Notes: generated from the letters alone by a model not told the origin. A stretch of DNA of 7,731 nucleotides from an uncultured Oscillospiraceae bacterium (GCA_934408835.1 CAKRVU010000054.1:1-7731); one strand, 5' to 3'; positions 1 through 6,723 are shown, counted from the first letter of the stretch. Program-made: numbers and translations.

Positions 1-557
1 ACGCCGATATTGGTAATAACGCCTATCGTGGGACAAGCAGTTTGACTGAGCGCACTGATTTCCCCTCTGGCGGACATCCCCATCTCGATCACTGCCGCTT
101 GATAGCTGCGATCCAGCCGAAACAACGTGCTGGGTAGTCCAATGCCGTTGTTGAGGTTCCCCTCTGTTTTAAGCACTTTTTTCGCAGCGGAAAGAACCTG
201 CGCAATCATCTCTTTTGTCGTAGTTTTTCCAACGCTTCCAGTTATGCCAACTACCGTCCCGTGAAACCGACTGCGGTAAAAGGCCGCCAGATCTAATAGC
301 GCTCGACGGGTATCCTCTACCACAATGGTGGGAATCCCAAGCTGCGCCTCTTCTGCCATCACGGCTCCAGCGCCTGCGCGATACGCCGCCTCAATAAAAT
401 CGTGACCGTTAAAACGCTTCCCGCGAATCGCTACAAACAGGCAATCTTTCGTCACCTTCCGATGATCAATCGCCACATCGGTCAATATCACCGGCTCATA
501 CCGATGAAGTTTTCCTCCTACAGCGTCCGCCGCCTGTTTCATGGTAAATCCATCCAT
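1..557 (-). CDS. murF: UDP-N-acetylmuramoyl-tripeptide--D-alanyl-D-alanine ligase (MurF), N-terminal part
   Basis: MurF is the cytoplasmic Mur ligase that uses ATP to add D-Ala-D-Ala to the UDP-MurNAc-tripeptide, completing the peptidoglycan stem peptide. My translation gives 185 complete codons before the window edge, so the C-terminal half or more is missing. Residues 1-98 look like the Mur ligase N-terminal domain, including DHRK...LFVAIRGKRFNGHDF at 31-54. The ATP-binding P-loop GITGSVGKTTT is at 104-114. It is followed by the MurF-type segment TEGNLNNGIGLP (131-142) and by IEMGMSARGEI (157-167). The start ATG at 557 has an AAAGGAG-type ribosome site about 8 nt upstream. That site lies inside the last codons of murE, and only 5 nt separate the two genes, so translational coupling is likely. 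An in-frame ATG five codons later (542) has no comparable site. The segment TEGNLNNGIG and EMGMSxxGE separate it from MurE and MurC/D. Confidence is high despite truncation. Confidence 0.95.
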   Translation of the reverse strand, partial: MDGFTMKQAADAVGGKLHRYEPVILTDVAIDHRKVTKDCLFVAIRGKRFNGHDFIEAAYRAGAGAVMAEEAQLGIPTIVVEDTRRALLDLAAFYRSRFHGTVVGITGSVGKTTTKEMIAQVLSAAKKVLKTEGNLNNGIGLPSTLFRLDRSYQAAVIEMGMSARGEISALSQTACPTIGVITNIG

Positions 558-562
558 TTTGC

Positions 563-2020
563 TTACTCCTTTCGCGCAGCATGTTGTTGCAATGCCTCAG
601 AAACAATCTCTCTCTCGTCAAAATGGATTTTTCGGGTTCCCAATACCTGATAATCCTCATGTCCTTTTCCGGCCAGCAGAATCACATCATCCTTTTGCGC
701 ATGTTCAACCGCGTAAAAAATCGCTTCTTTCCGGTTGGTAATCCGTTGATATGGGGTCGAATGGCGCTGTATTCCCACCATAATATCATTGATGATGGTA
801 TCGGGGTCTTCTGTCCGCGGATTATCAGAGGTCACAATCAAAAAATCAGAACCTGCCGCCGCGGCTTCCCCCATCAAAGGACGCTTACTCCGATCCCGAT
901 CGCCGCCGCAGCCAAACACAGTCACCAACCGCCCTTTTTTATAACGGCGAATAGATTCTAGAATATTTTTCAGACCGTCCGGGGAATGGGCATAATCACA
1001 AATAACAGTAAAGTCCCGCCCTGTTTCAATCCGTTCGCTTCTTCCCTTCACCGGAGAACAATGGCGCAAAAAGTCAGCCGCGTCTTGCAAGGAATATCCA
1101 AGCTCACGGCAAATCAGGATCGCCGTCATAGCATTGTGAACCGAGAACAGACCCGGCGTACAATAAGATATTTTCGCCTGTTCCTCCCCGAATTTTAACA
1201 GAAAGGAAACGCCTGTAACGTCCATCTGAATCTCCTCTGCAACTGCGTCCGCAGATTGCTGCAACGCAGAGCAGGTTACAATCTCGCACGGAGCCGTCTG
1301 CGCAAGGCGCTTTCCATAAGAATCATCAATACAGACAATCGCCTTCTTGCACGCCGAAAACATTTTTTCCTTCGCCCGATAATACCGCTCCATCGTCTTG
1401 TGATAATCCAGATGATCCTGTGTTAAATTGGTGAATGCGCCCACCGTAAAAAAGGTGTCCCCCAATCGGCATTGCTCTAATGCGTGGGAGGAAACCTCCA
1501 TCACAACATAGTCGCACCCCGCATCCTTCATTTTCAACAACAGCGTCTGATATTCCATCGGATCGGGAGTCGTTTTACTGGCCGGAATGATTGTATCTCC
1601 AATTTCGTTTTGAATGGTTCCAATCAATCCAACCTTTTTCCCTGCTTGCGTCAACATTCCCTTCACCAACTTGGTGACCGTGGTCTTTCCATTGGTACCG
1701 GTCACTCCGATAAAGGTTAGATCCTTCGCCGGATTACAGCAGAAATTAGCGCAAAGCTTCGCATAAGCGTAGTGGGTATCTTGAACCAGAATCTGTCCCT
1801 TTAAGGAAAGATCCCGCTCACAAACAACCGCAATCGCTCCTTTCTCCAGCGCGTCCTTTGCAAATAGATGACCGTCTGTTTGCTCTCCTGCGATACAGAC
1901 AAACAGGCTGCCGGCGGATACCCTTCGAGAGTCGCAAGTTACATCGGTAACATCCCCCTCCGGTAACGTTCCGTCAATGGTAATTCCCTCAAACAGAGCA
2001 GATAATTTTTGTATCATCAT
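563..2020 (-). CDS. murE: UDP-N-acetylmuramoyl-L-alanyl-D-glutamate--2,6-diaminopimelate ligase (MurE)
   Basis: MurE is the cytoplasmic ATP-dependent ligase that adds the third residue to UDP-MurNAc-L-Ala-D-Glu. With the start chosen here the protein has 485 residues, normal for the family. Visible landmarks are the N-terminal domain with TCDSRRVSAGSLFVCIAG (28-45), the P-loop GVTGTNGKTT (105-114), TTPDP near 150, MEVSSHALEQCR (174-185), HLDYH (203-207), and the lysine of RAKEKMF (about 217), which matches the carbamylated lysine of Mur ligases. The C-terminal domain has DNPR (399-402) and GKGHE (451-455). In this family DNPR marks meso-diaminopimelate specificity, whereas lysine-adding enzymes differ there, so mDAP-type peptidoglycan is inferred. 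The frame is open back to 2053, but GGAGG at 2027-2031 lies 6 nt before the ATG at 2020 and 9 nt before a second ATG at 2017. Either could be the true start; the upstream ATG at 2053 has no such site. murF follows 5 nt downstream. Confidence 0.96.
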   Translation of the reverse strand: MMIQKLSALFEGITIDGTLPEGDVTDVTCDSRRVSAGSLFVCIAGEQTDGHLFAKDALEKGAIAVVCERDLSLKGQILVQDTHYAYAKLCANFCCNPAKDLTFIGVTGTNGKTTVTKLVKGMLTQAGKKVGLIGTIQNEIGDTIIPASKTTPDPMEYQTLLLKMKDAGCDYVVMEVSSHALEQCRLGDTFFTVGAFTNLTQDHLDYHKTMERYYRAKEKMFSACKKAIVCIDDSYGKRLAQTAPCEIVTCSALQQSADAVAEEIQMDVTGVSFLLKFGEEQAKISYCTPGLFSVHNAMTAILICRELGYSLQDAADFLRHCSPVKGRSERIETGRDFTVICDYAHSPDGLKNILESIRRYKKGRLVTVFGCGGDRDRSKRPLMGEAAAAGSDFLIVTSDNPRTEDPDTIINDIMVGIQRHSTPYQRITNRKEAIFYAVEHAQKDDVILLAGKGHEDYQVLGTRKIHFDEREIVSEALQQHAARKE

Positions 2021-2251
2021 TTTCATCCTCCATTTCCACAGCCTGCTTTGCATCGTAATTAATAAAGAGCGAATGAATCGGGAAGCAGAAGGTCATCAAG
2101 CGGCGGTGTTATGCTCCTTCCGTTCAACCTCAAGGTTTTTGATGCTCATAAAACGAGCGCTGAGCCTCAACCGCGCGCCATTTTTTTGGTAGATTCCCAG
2201 TTCGACGCCACACAATTCTAAACACAATCCGTTTTGTCCGCGATCGCCGTC
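2021..2251 (-). other. pbp-murE intergenic gap, no recognised gene
   Basis: This 231-nt stretch separates the PBP stop codon from murE, while most neighbouring gaps are 5-50 nt. I see no convincing promoter, terminator or RNA motif for the minus strand. Two things stand out. First, the pbp reading frame stays open for 51 codons after its TAA and ends at a TGA (2096-2098). Second, that TGA overlaps by one base an ATG (2096) that opens a 35-codon frame running into the start of murE and ending at 1989. Neither small frame has a well-placed ribosome site: an AAGGAG lies about 18 nt before the second ATG, which is too far. A short palindrome AACCT-CA-AGGTT (2126-2137) has a loop too small for an RNA hairpin. 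The GGAGG that serves murE is at 2027-2031. I treat the stretch as non-coding spacer or possibly decayed sequence. Confidence 0.5.
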
Positions 2252-4465
2252 TTAGCCCGTCTCATCATTGGTTAAAAACTGTACAGTAACCACCGAGCCG
2301 CGCGGTACCACCTCATCGGCTGCCGGCGATTGAGATACCGACATCGCCTTGCTGTTTTGCACGCCACTGTTACTAAGCGACATATTTAAACCGCTGGCAA
2401 CCAGCAGGTTATTCGCCTGAGCTTGCGTCATATTGCAAACGTTGGGCACCGTTACATTTTCCATCTGCTCATTTTCGGTATACAAATAGATGGAGGCGCT
2501 AGAAGAAACGCTCGAACCGGTCGGCGGCACCTGCTTAACAACAGTACTGCCGTTTCCGATGATCTCAATATTGGAAAATTTGGAATTGGTCAACTTCGTC
2601 TTGGCCTCGTCTACAGAAAGACCTTCTACCGCCGGAATTGGAATCGCCATATTTTCCAGTTCGTCTTCGGTATACTCCGGCGCAATTCCGAGGTAAGGCG
2701 CAGCCTGCGACATGATCTGCGCAAACACCGGACTGGCTACAACACCTCCGTAAAAGGTGCCGTCAGTCGGTTCGTCCACAAGTACCATTAGCGCATATTG
2801 CGGATTATCCGCCGGCACTGCGCCAATAAAGGACGCAACATATACCTTCTCCGGCAAACGAGCAAGCTTTTGCGCTGTTCCTGATTTACCGGCAATCCGG
2901 TATCCCGGCACCGAAGCGTTGCTGCCGCCATCGTCTGATACCACCCGTTCGAGGATATACCGCATCTGATCGCAAGTTTGCTGTGAAATTACCTGACGCT
3001 TTACTTGCGTATCCATCGATTCGACGATATTGCCATCCTGATCAATGACTTCCTTCACAACATGCGGAGTTACAAGGTATCCGCCGTTTATACTGGCACA
3101 AAAGGCTGTCATCATCTGAATCGGAGTGATCGACATCGTCTGTCCAAAGGATTCACTCGCCAGAGCTACCGGCGTCAAATCTTTCTCAGCAACATATAAA
3201 GAATTGGTTTCGCCCGGAAGATCAATCCCGGTTTTTTCAGTCATTCCATACCCTTTGAAATACCGGAAGAAAAGCTCAGGTCCCAACGATTGTCCAATCT
3301 GGATAAAAGCCGGGTTGCAGGAATTGACTACCGCTTTGGTAAAGTCTTCCTGTCCATGTCCGCCCGTTTTCCAACAATGGAAGGTACGATCTTCCACCTG
3401 ATAGGAGCCGGTGCAATTATATTGGCTTTCCATCGTCTGCGTGCCTTCCTCCAGCGCCGCCGACGCGGTAACCACCTTAAACACAGAGCCGGGTTCATAG
3501 GTTTCGGAGACCGCCTTGTTAGTCCACATTTTCGTGCGGGCGTCTGCGGTTGCAGCTTTCAGCTCATCCCCCTCCAAGCCGGCAAGGGACGCAATTAAAT
3601 TGGGGTCGGTAATCGTATAAGGATCAGACAGGTCAAAATCCGGCTGCACCGAAAGCGCCAGAATTTCTCCTGTATTTACATCCATAATCATGGCAAGCGC
3701 ACGGTTGGCGGGTTTACGCACCTCCATCATCTCTTTGAGTACTGAATCGCAATAATTCTGCAAGGTCAAATCAATCGAAAGCACCAGAGAATTACCGTCC
3801 TGCGCCGGATAATAATACTCATAATCGAACGGCATCGTATCCCCAAACGGATCCTGTGCCACCGTCACCTTTCCGGGCGTCCCGCTCAGCACTTCGTCAT
3901 AGCTCAGTTCAACGCCTAACAAACCTTGATTGTCGCTTCCAACAAAGCCGATGGTCTGCGAGGCGGTATTCCCCATCGGATAATACCGTTTGGTATCCTC
4001 CGTCATATGAATTCCGCTTAAATTGTTCTCCTGACAATATTCATTGATCGCGTCCGCTTGCGGCTTTTCCACCTTTTTCTGGATGATTTCATATTTGCTG
4101 TTCTTACCCGTTTTTTCATACACTTCATTGTAGTCTACTCCTAAAATGCCAGACAAACAGCTTGCAATCTCCTGCCGTTGTTCATCCGAATCAATCTGGT
4201 TCGGCGCAACTGATACCGTCCAAACAGTGGCGCTCTTTGCCAAGACATTCATATTGCAATCATAGATTGTTCCACGATTTGCATTAATGGTATCAACGCC
4301 CAGCTGCTGATTATACGCCATAACCCCGTATTTTACGCCATCGACCTCTGCAAAACATGCAATATAAACAATTCGCCCCACCAGAATTAAAAATCCAAGC
4401 GCCAAACAGCCAAGCACAATAATATTGAGCTTAAACTTCATCTTTTTTGTGGGTGATTTTGCCAT
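2252..4465 (-). CDS. ftsI: Class B penicillin-binding protein with two PASTA domains (division transpeptidase, FtsI/PBP2B/SpoVD type)
   Basis: This is a membrane-anchored D,D-transpeptidase that cross-links peptidoglycan, most likely at the septum. The 737 residues start with a short basic cytoplasmic tail and one membrane segment (about 13-38). The PBP dimer domain follows, with RGTIYDCNMNVLAKS at 64-78. The transpeptidase domain shows all three catalytic motifs: SVFK (327-330, nucleophile S327), SCN (382-384) and KSGT (527-530). Two PASTA repeats close the protein (about 607-665 and 670-733). The start ATG has AGGAGG at 4475-4480, 9 nt upstream. The position between ftsL and murE is where Bacillota carry the division PBP and sometimes a SpoVD paralogue as well. 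Only one such gene is present here, so it may serve division, spore cortex or both. The two PASTA repeats fit a PBP2x/PBP2B-like division role, but assignment between FtsI and SpoVD is an inference. The gap before this gene holds a strong hairpin that could tune its expression. Confidence 0.95.
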   Translation of the reverse strand: MAKSPTKKMKFKLNIIVLGCLALGFLILVGRIVYIACFAEVDGVKYGVMAYNQQLGVDTINANRGTIYDCNMNVLAKSATVWTVSVAPNQIDSDEQRQEIASCLSGILGVDYNEVYEKTGKNSKYEIIQKKVEKPQADAINEYCQENNLSGIHMTEDTKRYYPMGNTASQTIGFVGSDNQGLLGVELSYDEVLSGTPGKVTVAQDPFGDTMPFDYEYYYPAQDGNSLVLSIDLTLQNYCDSVLKEMMEVRKPANRALAMIMDVNTGEILALSVQPDFDLSDPYTITDPNLIASLAGLEGDELKAATADARTKMWTNKAVSETYEPGSVFKVVTASAALEEGTQTMESQYNCTGSYQVEDRTFHCWKTGGHGQEDFTKAVVNSCNPAFIQIGQSLGPELFFRYFKGYGMTEKTGIDLPGETNSLYVAEKDLTPVALASESFGQTMSITPIQMMTAFCASINGGYLVTPHVVKEVIDQDGNIVESMDTQVKRQVISQQTCDQMRYILERVVSDDGGSNASVPGYRIAGKSGTAQKLARLPEKVYVASFIGAVPADNPQYALMVLVDEPTDGTFYGGVVASPVFAQIMSQAAPYLGIAPEYTEDELENMAIPIPAVEGLSVDEAKTKLTNSKFSNIEIIGNGSTVVKQVPPTGSSVSSSASIYLYTENEQMENVTVPNVCNMTQAQANNLLVASGLNMSLSNSGVQNSKAMSVSQSPAADEVVPRGSVVTVQFLTNDETG

Positions 4466-4491
4466 GCCATACTACCTCCTGTCATATATGA

Positions 4492-4540
4492 GGGCTAAAA
4501 GCCCATCTGTCATCCGAACGACCTTGGATTACAGATAGGC
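4492..4540 (-). promoter_or_regulatory. Terminator-like hairpin plus overlapping small hairpin in the pbp leader
   Basis: On the minus strand, 4540-4526 (GCCTATCTGTAATCC) pairs with 4515-4501 (GGATGACAGATGGGC). The 15-position stem has 14 pairs, including one T-G wobble, plus one A-G mismatch, around a 10-nt loop. Four Ts follow directly (4500-4497), as in a weak intrinsic terminator. The last four bases of the stem, GGGC, are also the first arm of a second perfect hairpin, GGGCT-TTT-AGCCC (4504-4492), which would unzip the stem base and take in the T run. The AGGAGG of the PBP gene starts 11 nt further on. This suggests partial attenuation or 5'-end stabilisation between ftsL and pbp. Pairing is read by eye; the function is inferred. 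Confidence 0.55.
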
Positions 4541-4578
4541 CAGGGCAATAAAATATATACCTGTATCATCCTTATTCA

Positions 4579-5037
4579 TCACTGGAAAAGGTATGCAAAA
4601 AAATCAGAAATATCTTGTGTCACTTCATCCCACCAAGATGCCTCTTCCTGCTGCGGAAGCTCAATTCGGTTTCCTGAATCGAGGGTGATATAGCTTACCT
4701 GATTGGGGTTGAGCTTGGTCAAACCTAAGTTCTGCTGTGCATAATTTTCCACACTGGTAAGGGACATTTCAGACTCCAGTTGGGCGCTTAAACGCACCTG
4801 TTCGCTCTGCTGCTCCCGCAACTGCGCTTCCATGCCATTAATCTGACTGGTGACCTCGTTCAGACGCACCATACTGAAAATCAAAAAGACCAACAGCCCG
4901 GTAATCACCAACAGCATTGCAATAAACGCAGCCGGTTTGATAGCCTCTACACAACGGCTCTCTACCTTGCCGATCACTTGCTCTTTTGGCTGCTGCTCAG
5001 GGAGCGATTGATATGCCAAATTTGATCTTCCTGTCAT
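4579..5037 (-). CDS. ftsL: FtsL-like cell division protein
   Basis: FtsL is a small bitopic division protein that, with DivIC/FtsB and DivIB/FtsQ, links the septal PBP and FtsW to the divisome. The 152-residue product has a polar N-terminal tail of about 35 residues, a single hydrophobic span (about 36-57), and a heptad-like Glu/Gln-rich stretch (about 58-95) that should form a coiled coil outside the membrane. The segment YAQQNLGLTKLNPNQVSYI (99-117) fits the FtsL/DivIC family. The C-terminus ends in an aromatic amphipathic stretch (SWWDEV...FFAYLFQ). FtsL sequences diverge fast, so the call rests on topology plus the position between rsmH and the PBP gene. The frame could start three codons earlier with GTG at 5046, but that codon lies inside the ribosome site GAGGTGAT, whose spacing fits the ATG at 5037. 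The gap to rsmH is 50 nt; the gap to the PBP gene is 113 nt and holds a hairpin. Confidence 0.88.
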   Translation of the reverse strand: MTGRSNLAYQSLPEQQPKEQVIGKVESRCVEAIKPAAFIAMLLVITGLLVFLIFSMVRLNEVTSQINGMEAQLREQQSEQVRLSAQLESEMSLTSVENYAQQNLGLTKLNPNQVSYITLDSGNRIELPQQEEASWWDEVTQDISDFFAYLFQ

Positions 5038-5087
5038 TTTTATCACCTCAATGATCTGTCCTGTATGATTGTAAACTATCTTATCTA

Positions 5088-6008
5088 TTATAATTTTTCT
5101 ACCGCCCGAAGTTTTGCACTTCTGCTTCTCGGATTATGTTCTAATTCTTCTTCTAAGGCTGTAACCGGTTTTTTTAAAATAATGCGCGCCTGAGGAGTTC
5201 TTCCGCAAATACAAACCGGACAATCCGGCGGACAAACGCAGCCCTGTGCCCAAGACTGAAAACGTCTTTTTACAATCCGGTCTTCTAGCGAATGAAAGCT
5301 GATTACCGAAAGTCGTCCGCCGGGACTGAGAATGGAAAACGCAGCGTCAAGTCCCTTAGAAAGGTGATCCAGTTCACCGTTGACCGCAATGCGCAACGCC
5401 TGAAAAGTTCGTTTGCACGGATTTTTGCCGCGCCGTGCTTTTGCCGGGAGTGCCGACAGGATTGTTTCCGCCAACACTTTGGTTGTCAAAATAGGGGCGA
5501 TCTCTCGCTCCCGAACGATTTTCCGAACAATCAAAGGGGCAAATCGTTCCTCTCCATATTCCCGCAATATTCGAATCAGTTCCTGAGGCGACGTCTGATT
5601 GACAATGTCAGCTGCCGAACTCCCCGTTTGACTCATCCGCATATCCAGTTTTCCGTCCTTTTGGTAAGAAAACCCGCGCGCGGCACTGTCCAACTGGAAG
5701 GAAGAAACCCCTAAATCAAGTAGAACGCCGTCCACATGAGCAACGCCCTCTTCCAAAAGCTTCTCCCGCATCTGGCTGAAATTGGCGCGGATTACTTTTG
5801 CCGGCAGCCCTTGCAATCGGGCGGAAGCGGCGGCGACTGCGTCTGGATCCTGGTCAAACGCATACAATCGCCCTGTTGTCAGCCGACGCGCAATCAAGCT
5901 TGAATGCCCGCCCCCTCCGGCCGTTCCATCTACATAGTACCCATCGGGACGAACGGCAAGAGACTCCAGCGTCTGTTCCGGCAAAACCGGGCAATGTTCA
6001 AATTCCAT
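5088..6008 (-). CDS. rsmH: 16S rRNA (cytosine(1402)-N(4))-methyltransferase RsmH (MraW)
   Basis: RsmH uses S-adenosylmethionine to methylate the N4 of C1402 in the decoding centre of 16S rRNA. The 306 residues match the usual family length. Landmarks are the SAM-binding loop DGTAGGGGHS (27-36), FDQDPDA (51-57), VDGVLLDLGVSSFQLD (92-107), RGFSYQKDGKLDMRM (111-125), RTFQALRIAVNGEL (200-213), SPGGRLSVISFHSLEDRIVK (228-247), and the C-terminal NPRSRSAKLRAVEK (292-305). A cysteine-rich insert at 257-268 (CVCPPDCPVCIC) holds five cysteines. Clostridial homologues, as I remember them, often have four there, with Phe in place of Cys263. The ATG has AAAGGAG 6 nt upstream (6015-6021). The gene sits 18 nt behind mraZ, its standard place, so the pair is surely co-transcribed from the mraZ promoter. 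Confidence 0.98.
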   Translation of the reverse strand: MEFEHCPVLPEQTLESLAVRPDGYYVDGTAGGGGHSSLIARRLTTGRLYAFDQDPDAVAAASARLQGLPAKVIRANFSQMREKLLEEGVAHVDGVLLDLGVSSFQLDSAARGFSYQKDGKLDMRMSQTGSSAADIVNQTSPQELIRILREYGEERFAPLIVRKIVREREIAPILTTKVLAETILSALPAKARRGKNPCKRTFQALRIAVNGELDHLSKGLDAAFSILSPGGRLSVISFHSLEDRIVKRRFQSWAQGCVCPPDCPVCICGRTPQARIILKKPVTALEEELEHNPRSRSAKLRAVEKL

Positions 6009-6026
6009 ATTCCGCTCCTTTGACCG

Positions 6027-6446
6027 TTAAAAACCCAGCTCGTCCATCATATCGGCAACGGTATCGGCAGAAAGGGAAGAAACTTCCTCTTCCCACGCCG
6101 CCTGATCCCAGATTTCCACATGATCAGAAACGCCGGTAACAACAACGTTGTCCGCAATTCCGGCATACTCCCGCAAGGAGGGGGGAATCACAATTCTTCC
6201 CTGCTTGTCCGGAACGACCTCCGCCGCACCGGAAAAGAAAAACCGCTCTAAACTGCGCCGTTTGGAACGCGGAAGAGTTTTCATGCTGTCTTCCAACAGT
6301 TTCCATTCAGAAAGAGAATAGGCGCTTAAACAACGATCCAGTCCCCTGGTGAGGAGAAAAGGCTCGCCCAACGCTTCCCGCAGCTTTGCCGGAAAGTGAA
6401 GACGCCCTTTGACGTCAATAGACGGACGATATTCTCCGATCAGCAT
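6027..6446 (-). CDS. mraZ: Transcriptional regulator MraZ
   Basis: MraZ is a ring-forming DNA-binding protein of the SpoVT/AbrB fold that represses its own dcw operon. The chosen start gives 139 residues beginning MLIGEYRPSIDVKGR, the family's typical opening. Both half-domains carry the DxxxR signature: DVKGR (11-15) and DKQGR (80-84). Each is followed by an I/L..P segment (LHFPAKLRE and IVIPPSLRE). The frame is open upstream to an ATG at 6491, but that would add 15 residues lacking family similarity. AGGAGG at 6457-6462 lies 10 nt before the ATG at 6446, and the upstream ATG falls inside the operator repeats. It is the first gene of the cluster, directly behind a consensus promoter and its presumed own operator, so autorepression is likely. 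Confidence 0.97.
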   Translation of the reverse strand: MLIGEYRPSIDVKGRLHFPAKLREALGEPFLLTRGLDRCLSAYSLSEWKLLEDSMKTLPRSKRRSLERFFFSGAAEVVPDKQGRIVIPPSLREYAGIADNVVVTGVSDHVEIWDQAAWEEEVSSLSADTVADMMDELGF

Positions 6447-6487
6447 CGTTACGGCGCCTCCTCTCTGCGGCAGACAGGGCTTAGGTT

Positions 6488-6517
6488 TCATCCACCACTA
6501 TTCACCACTGTCCACCT
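6488..6517 (-). promoter_or_regulatory. mraZ box: Probable MraZ operator: three tandem 10-bp repeats
   Basis: Immediately downstream of the -10 element the minus strand reads three head-to-tail 10-mers: AGGTGGACAG, TGGTGAATAG and TGGTGGATGA (consensus TGGTGRAYAG). MraZ is known to bind direct repeats with a GTGG or TGGG core at 10-bp spacing upstream of its own gene. The predicted transcription start (about 6511) lies inside the first repeat, so bound MraZ would block initiation. A further GTGG core sits in the promoter spacer (6526-6529) but off the 10-bp register. The repeats are seen directly; the assignment to MraZ follows from the family and the position. Confidence 0.85.
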
Positions 6518-6546
6518 ATTATAAACCACAAAATCAAAAAAATCAA
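6518..6546 (-). promoter_or_regulatory. Sigma-A-type promoter of the dcw cluster
   Basis: The minus strand has TTGATT (6546-6541) and a perfect TATAAT (6523-6518) separated by exactly 17 nt. The spacer is T-rich. Expected initiation near 6511 would give a 5' leader of about 65 nt before mraZ. No other equally good promoter is visible inside the gene cluster, so this one probably drives mraZ through murF. Confidence 0.82.
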
Positions 6547-6621
6547 CCCCCATGTAATAATTTACAATTTTATTCCATTTACAAGTTTCATCTTTTTCCC
6601 CTCTTTCTCATATAATTTATT

Positions 6622-6643
6622 AGAAAATGCAAGATCATTTTCT
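6622..6643. repeat. 8-bp inverted repeat, possible operator
   Basis: AGAAAATG and CATTTTCT form a perfect inverted repeat separated by 6 bp. It lies just downstream of a TATAAT (6611-6616, plus strand) that lacks a good -35 partner, and about 40 bp upstream of the rightward promoter. A dimeric regulator site is possible. As an RNA hairpin it is AT-rich and has no T run, so a terminator is unlikely. Confidence 0.4.
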
Positions 6644-6682
6644 GAATATTTCATTTAAGCACCAACAAGATCAGATTTGTTC

Positions 6683-6698
6683 TTGACTTTCATGTCAA
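6683..6698. repeat. Inverted repeat TTGAC-N6-GTCAA over the -35 element
   Basis: The -35 hexamer of the rightward promoter is one arm of a perfect 5-bp inverted repeat with a 6-bp centre. The other arm places TTGACA on the minus strand, with a poor TCTGAT 17 nt further on. The site could therefore be a regulator's operator, or an upstream secondary promoter for mraZ. Five-base arms can occur by chance. Confidence 0.4.
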
Positions 6699-6711
6699 AA
6701 ACAGGTAAAAT
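6683..6711 (+). promoter_or_regulatory. Sigma-A-type promoter reading toward the AbgT-family gene
   Basis: TTGACT (6683-6688) and TAAAAT (6706-6711) are separated by 17 nt, a close match to the housekeeping consensus. Initiation is expected near 6718, giving a leader of about 440 nt before the transporter ATG, unusually long. A weaker pair, TTGATT (7065-7070) with TAAAAC (7088-7093), also at 17 nt, lies nearer the gene and could give a short leader instead. Confidence 0.7.
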
Positions 6712-6723
6712 ATAAGGGTATTT

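Noticed and set aside
2240..2247. GCGATCGC palindrome just after the PBP gene
   Set aside because: A single 8-bp palindrome; no second copy was noticed nearby and no function is suggested by position.
5292..5714. 140-codon open frame on the plus strand
   Set aside because: It lies fully antisense to rsmH, whose motifs are complete, and its product is a low-hydrophobic, Arg/Ser-rich sequence without a domain. The same holds for plus-strand frames at 581-961, 2423-2791 and 3290-3598 inside murE and the PBP gene.
6027..6491. Longer MraZ starting at the ATG at 6491
   Set aside because: The extra 15 residues do not look like the family, the ATG falls inside the operator repeats, and AGGAGG is correctly placed for the ATG at 6446.
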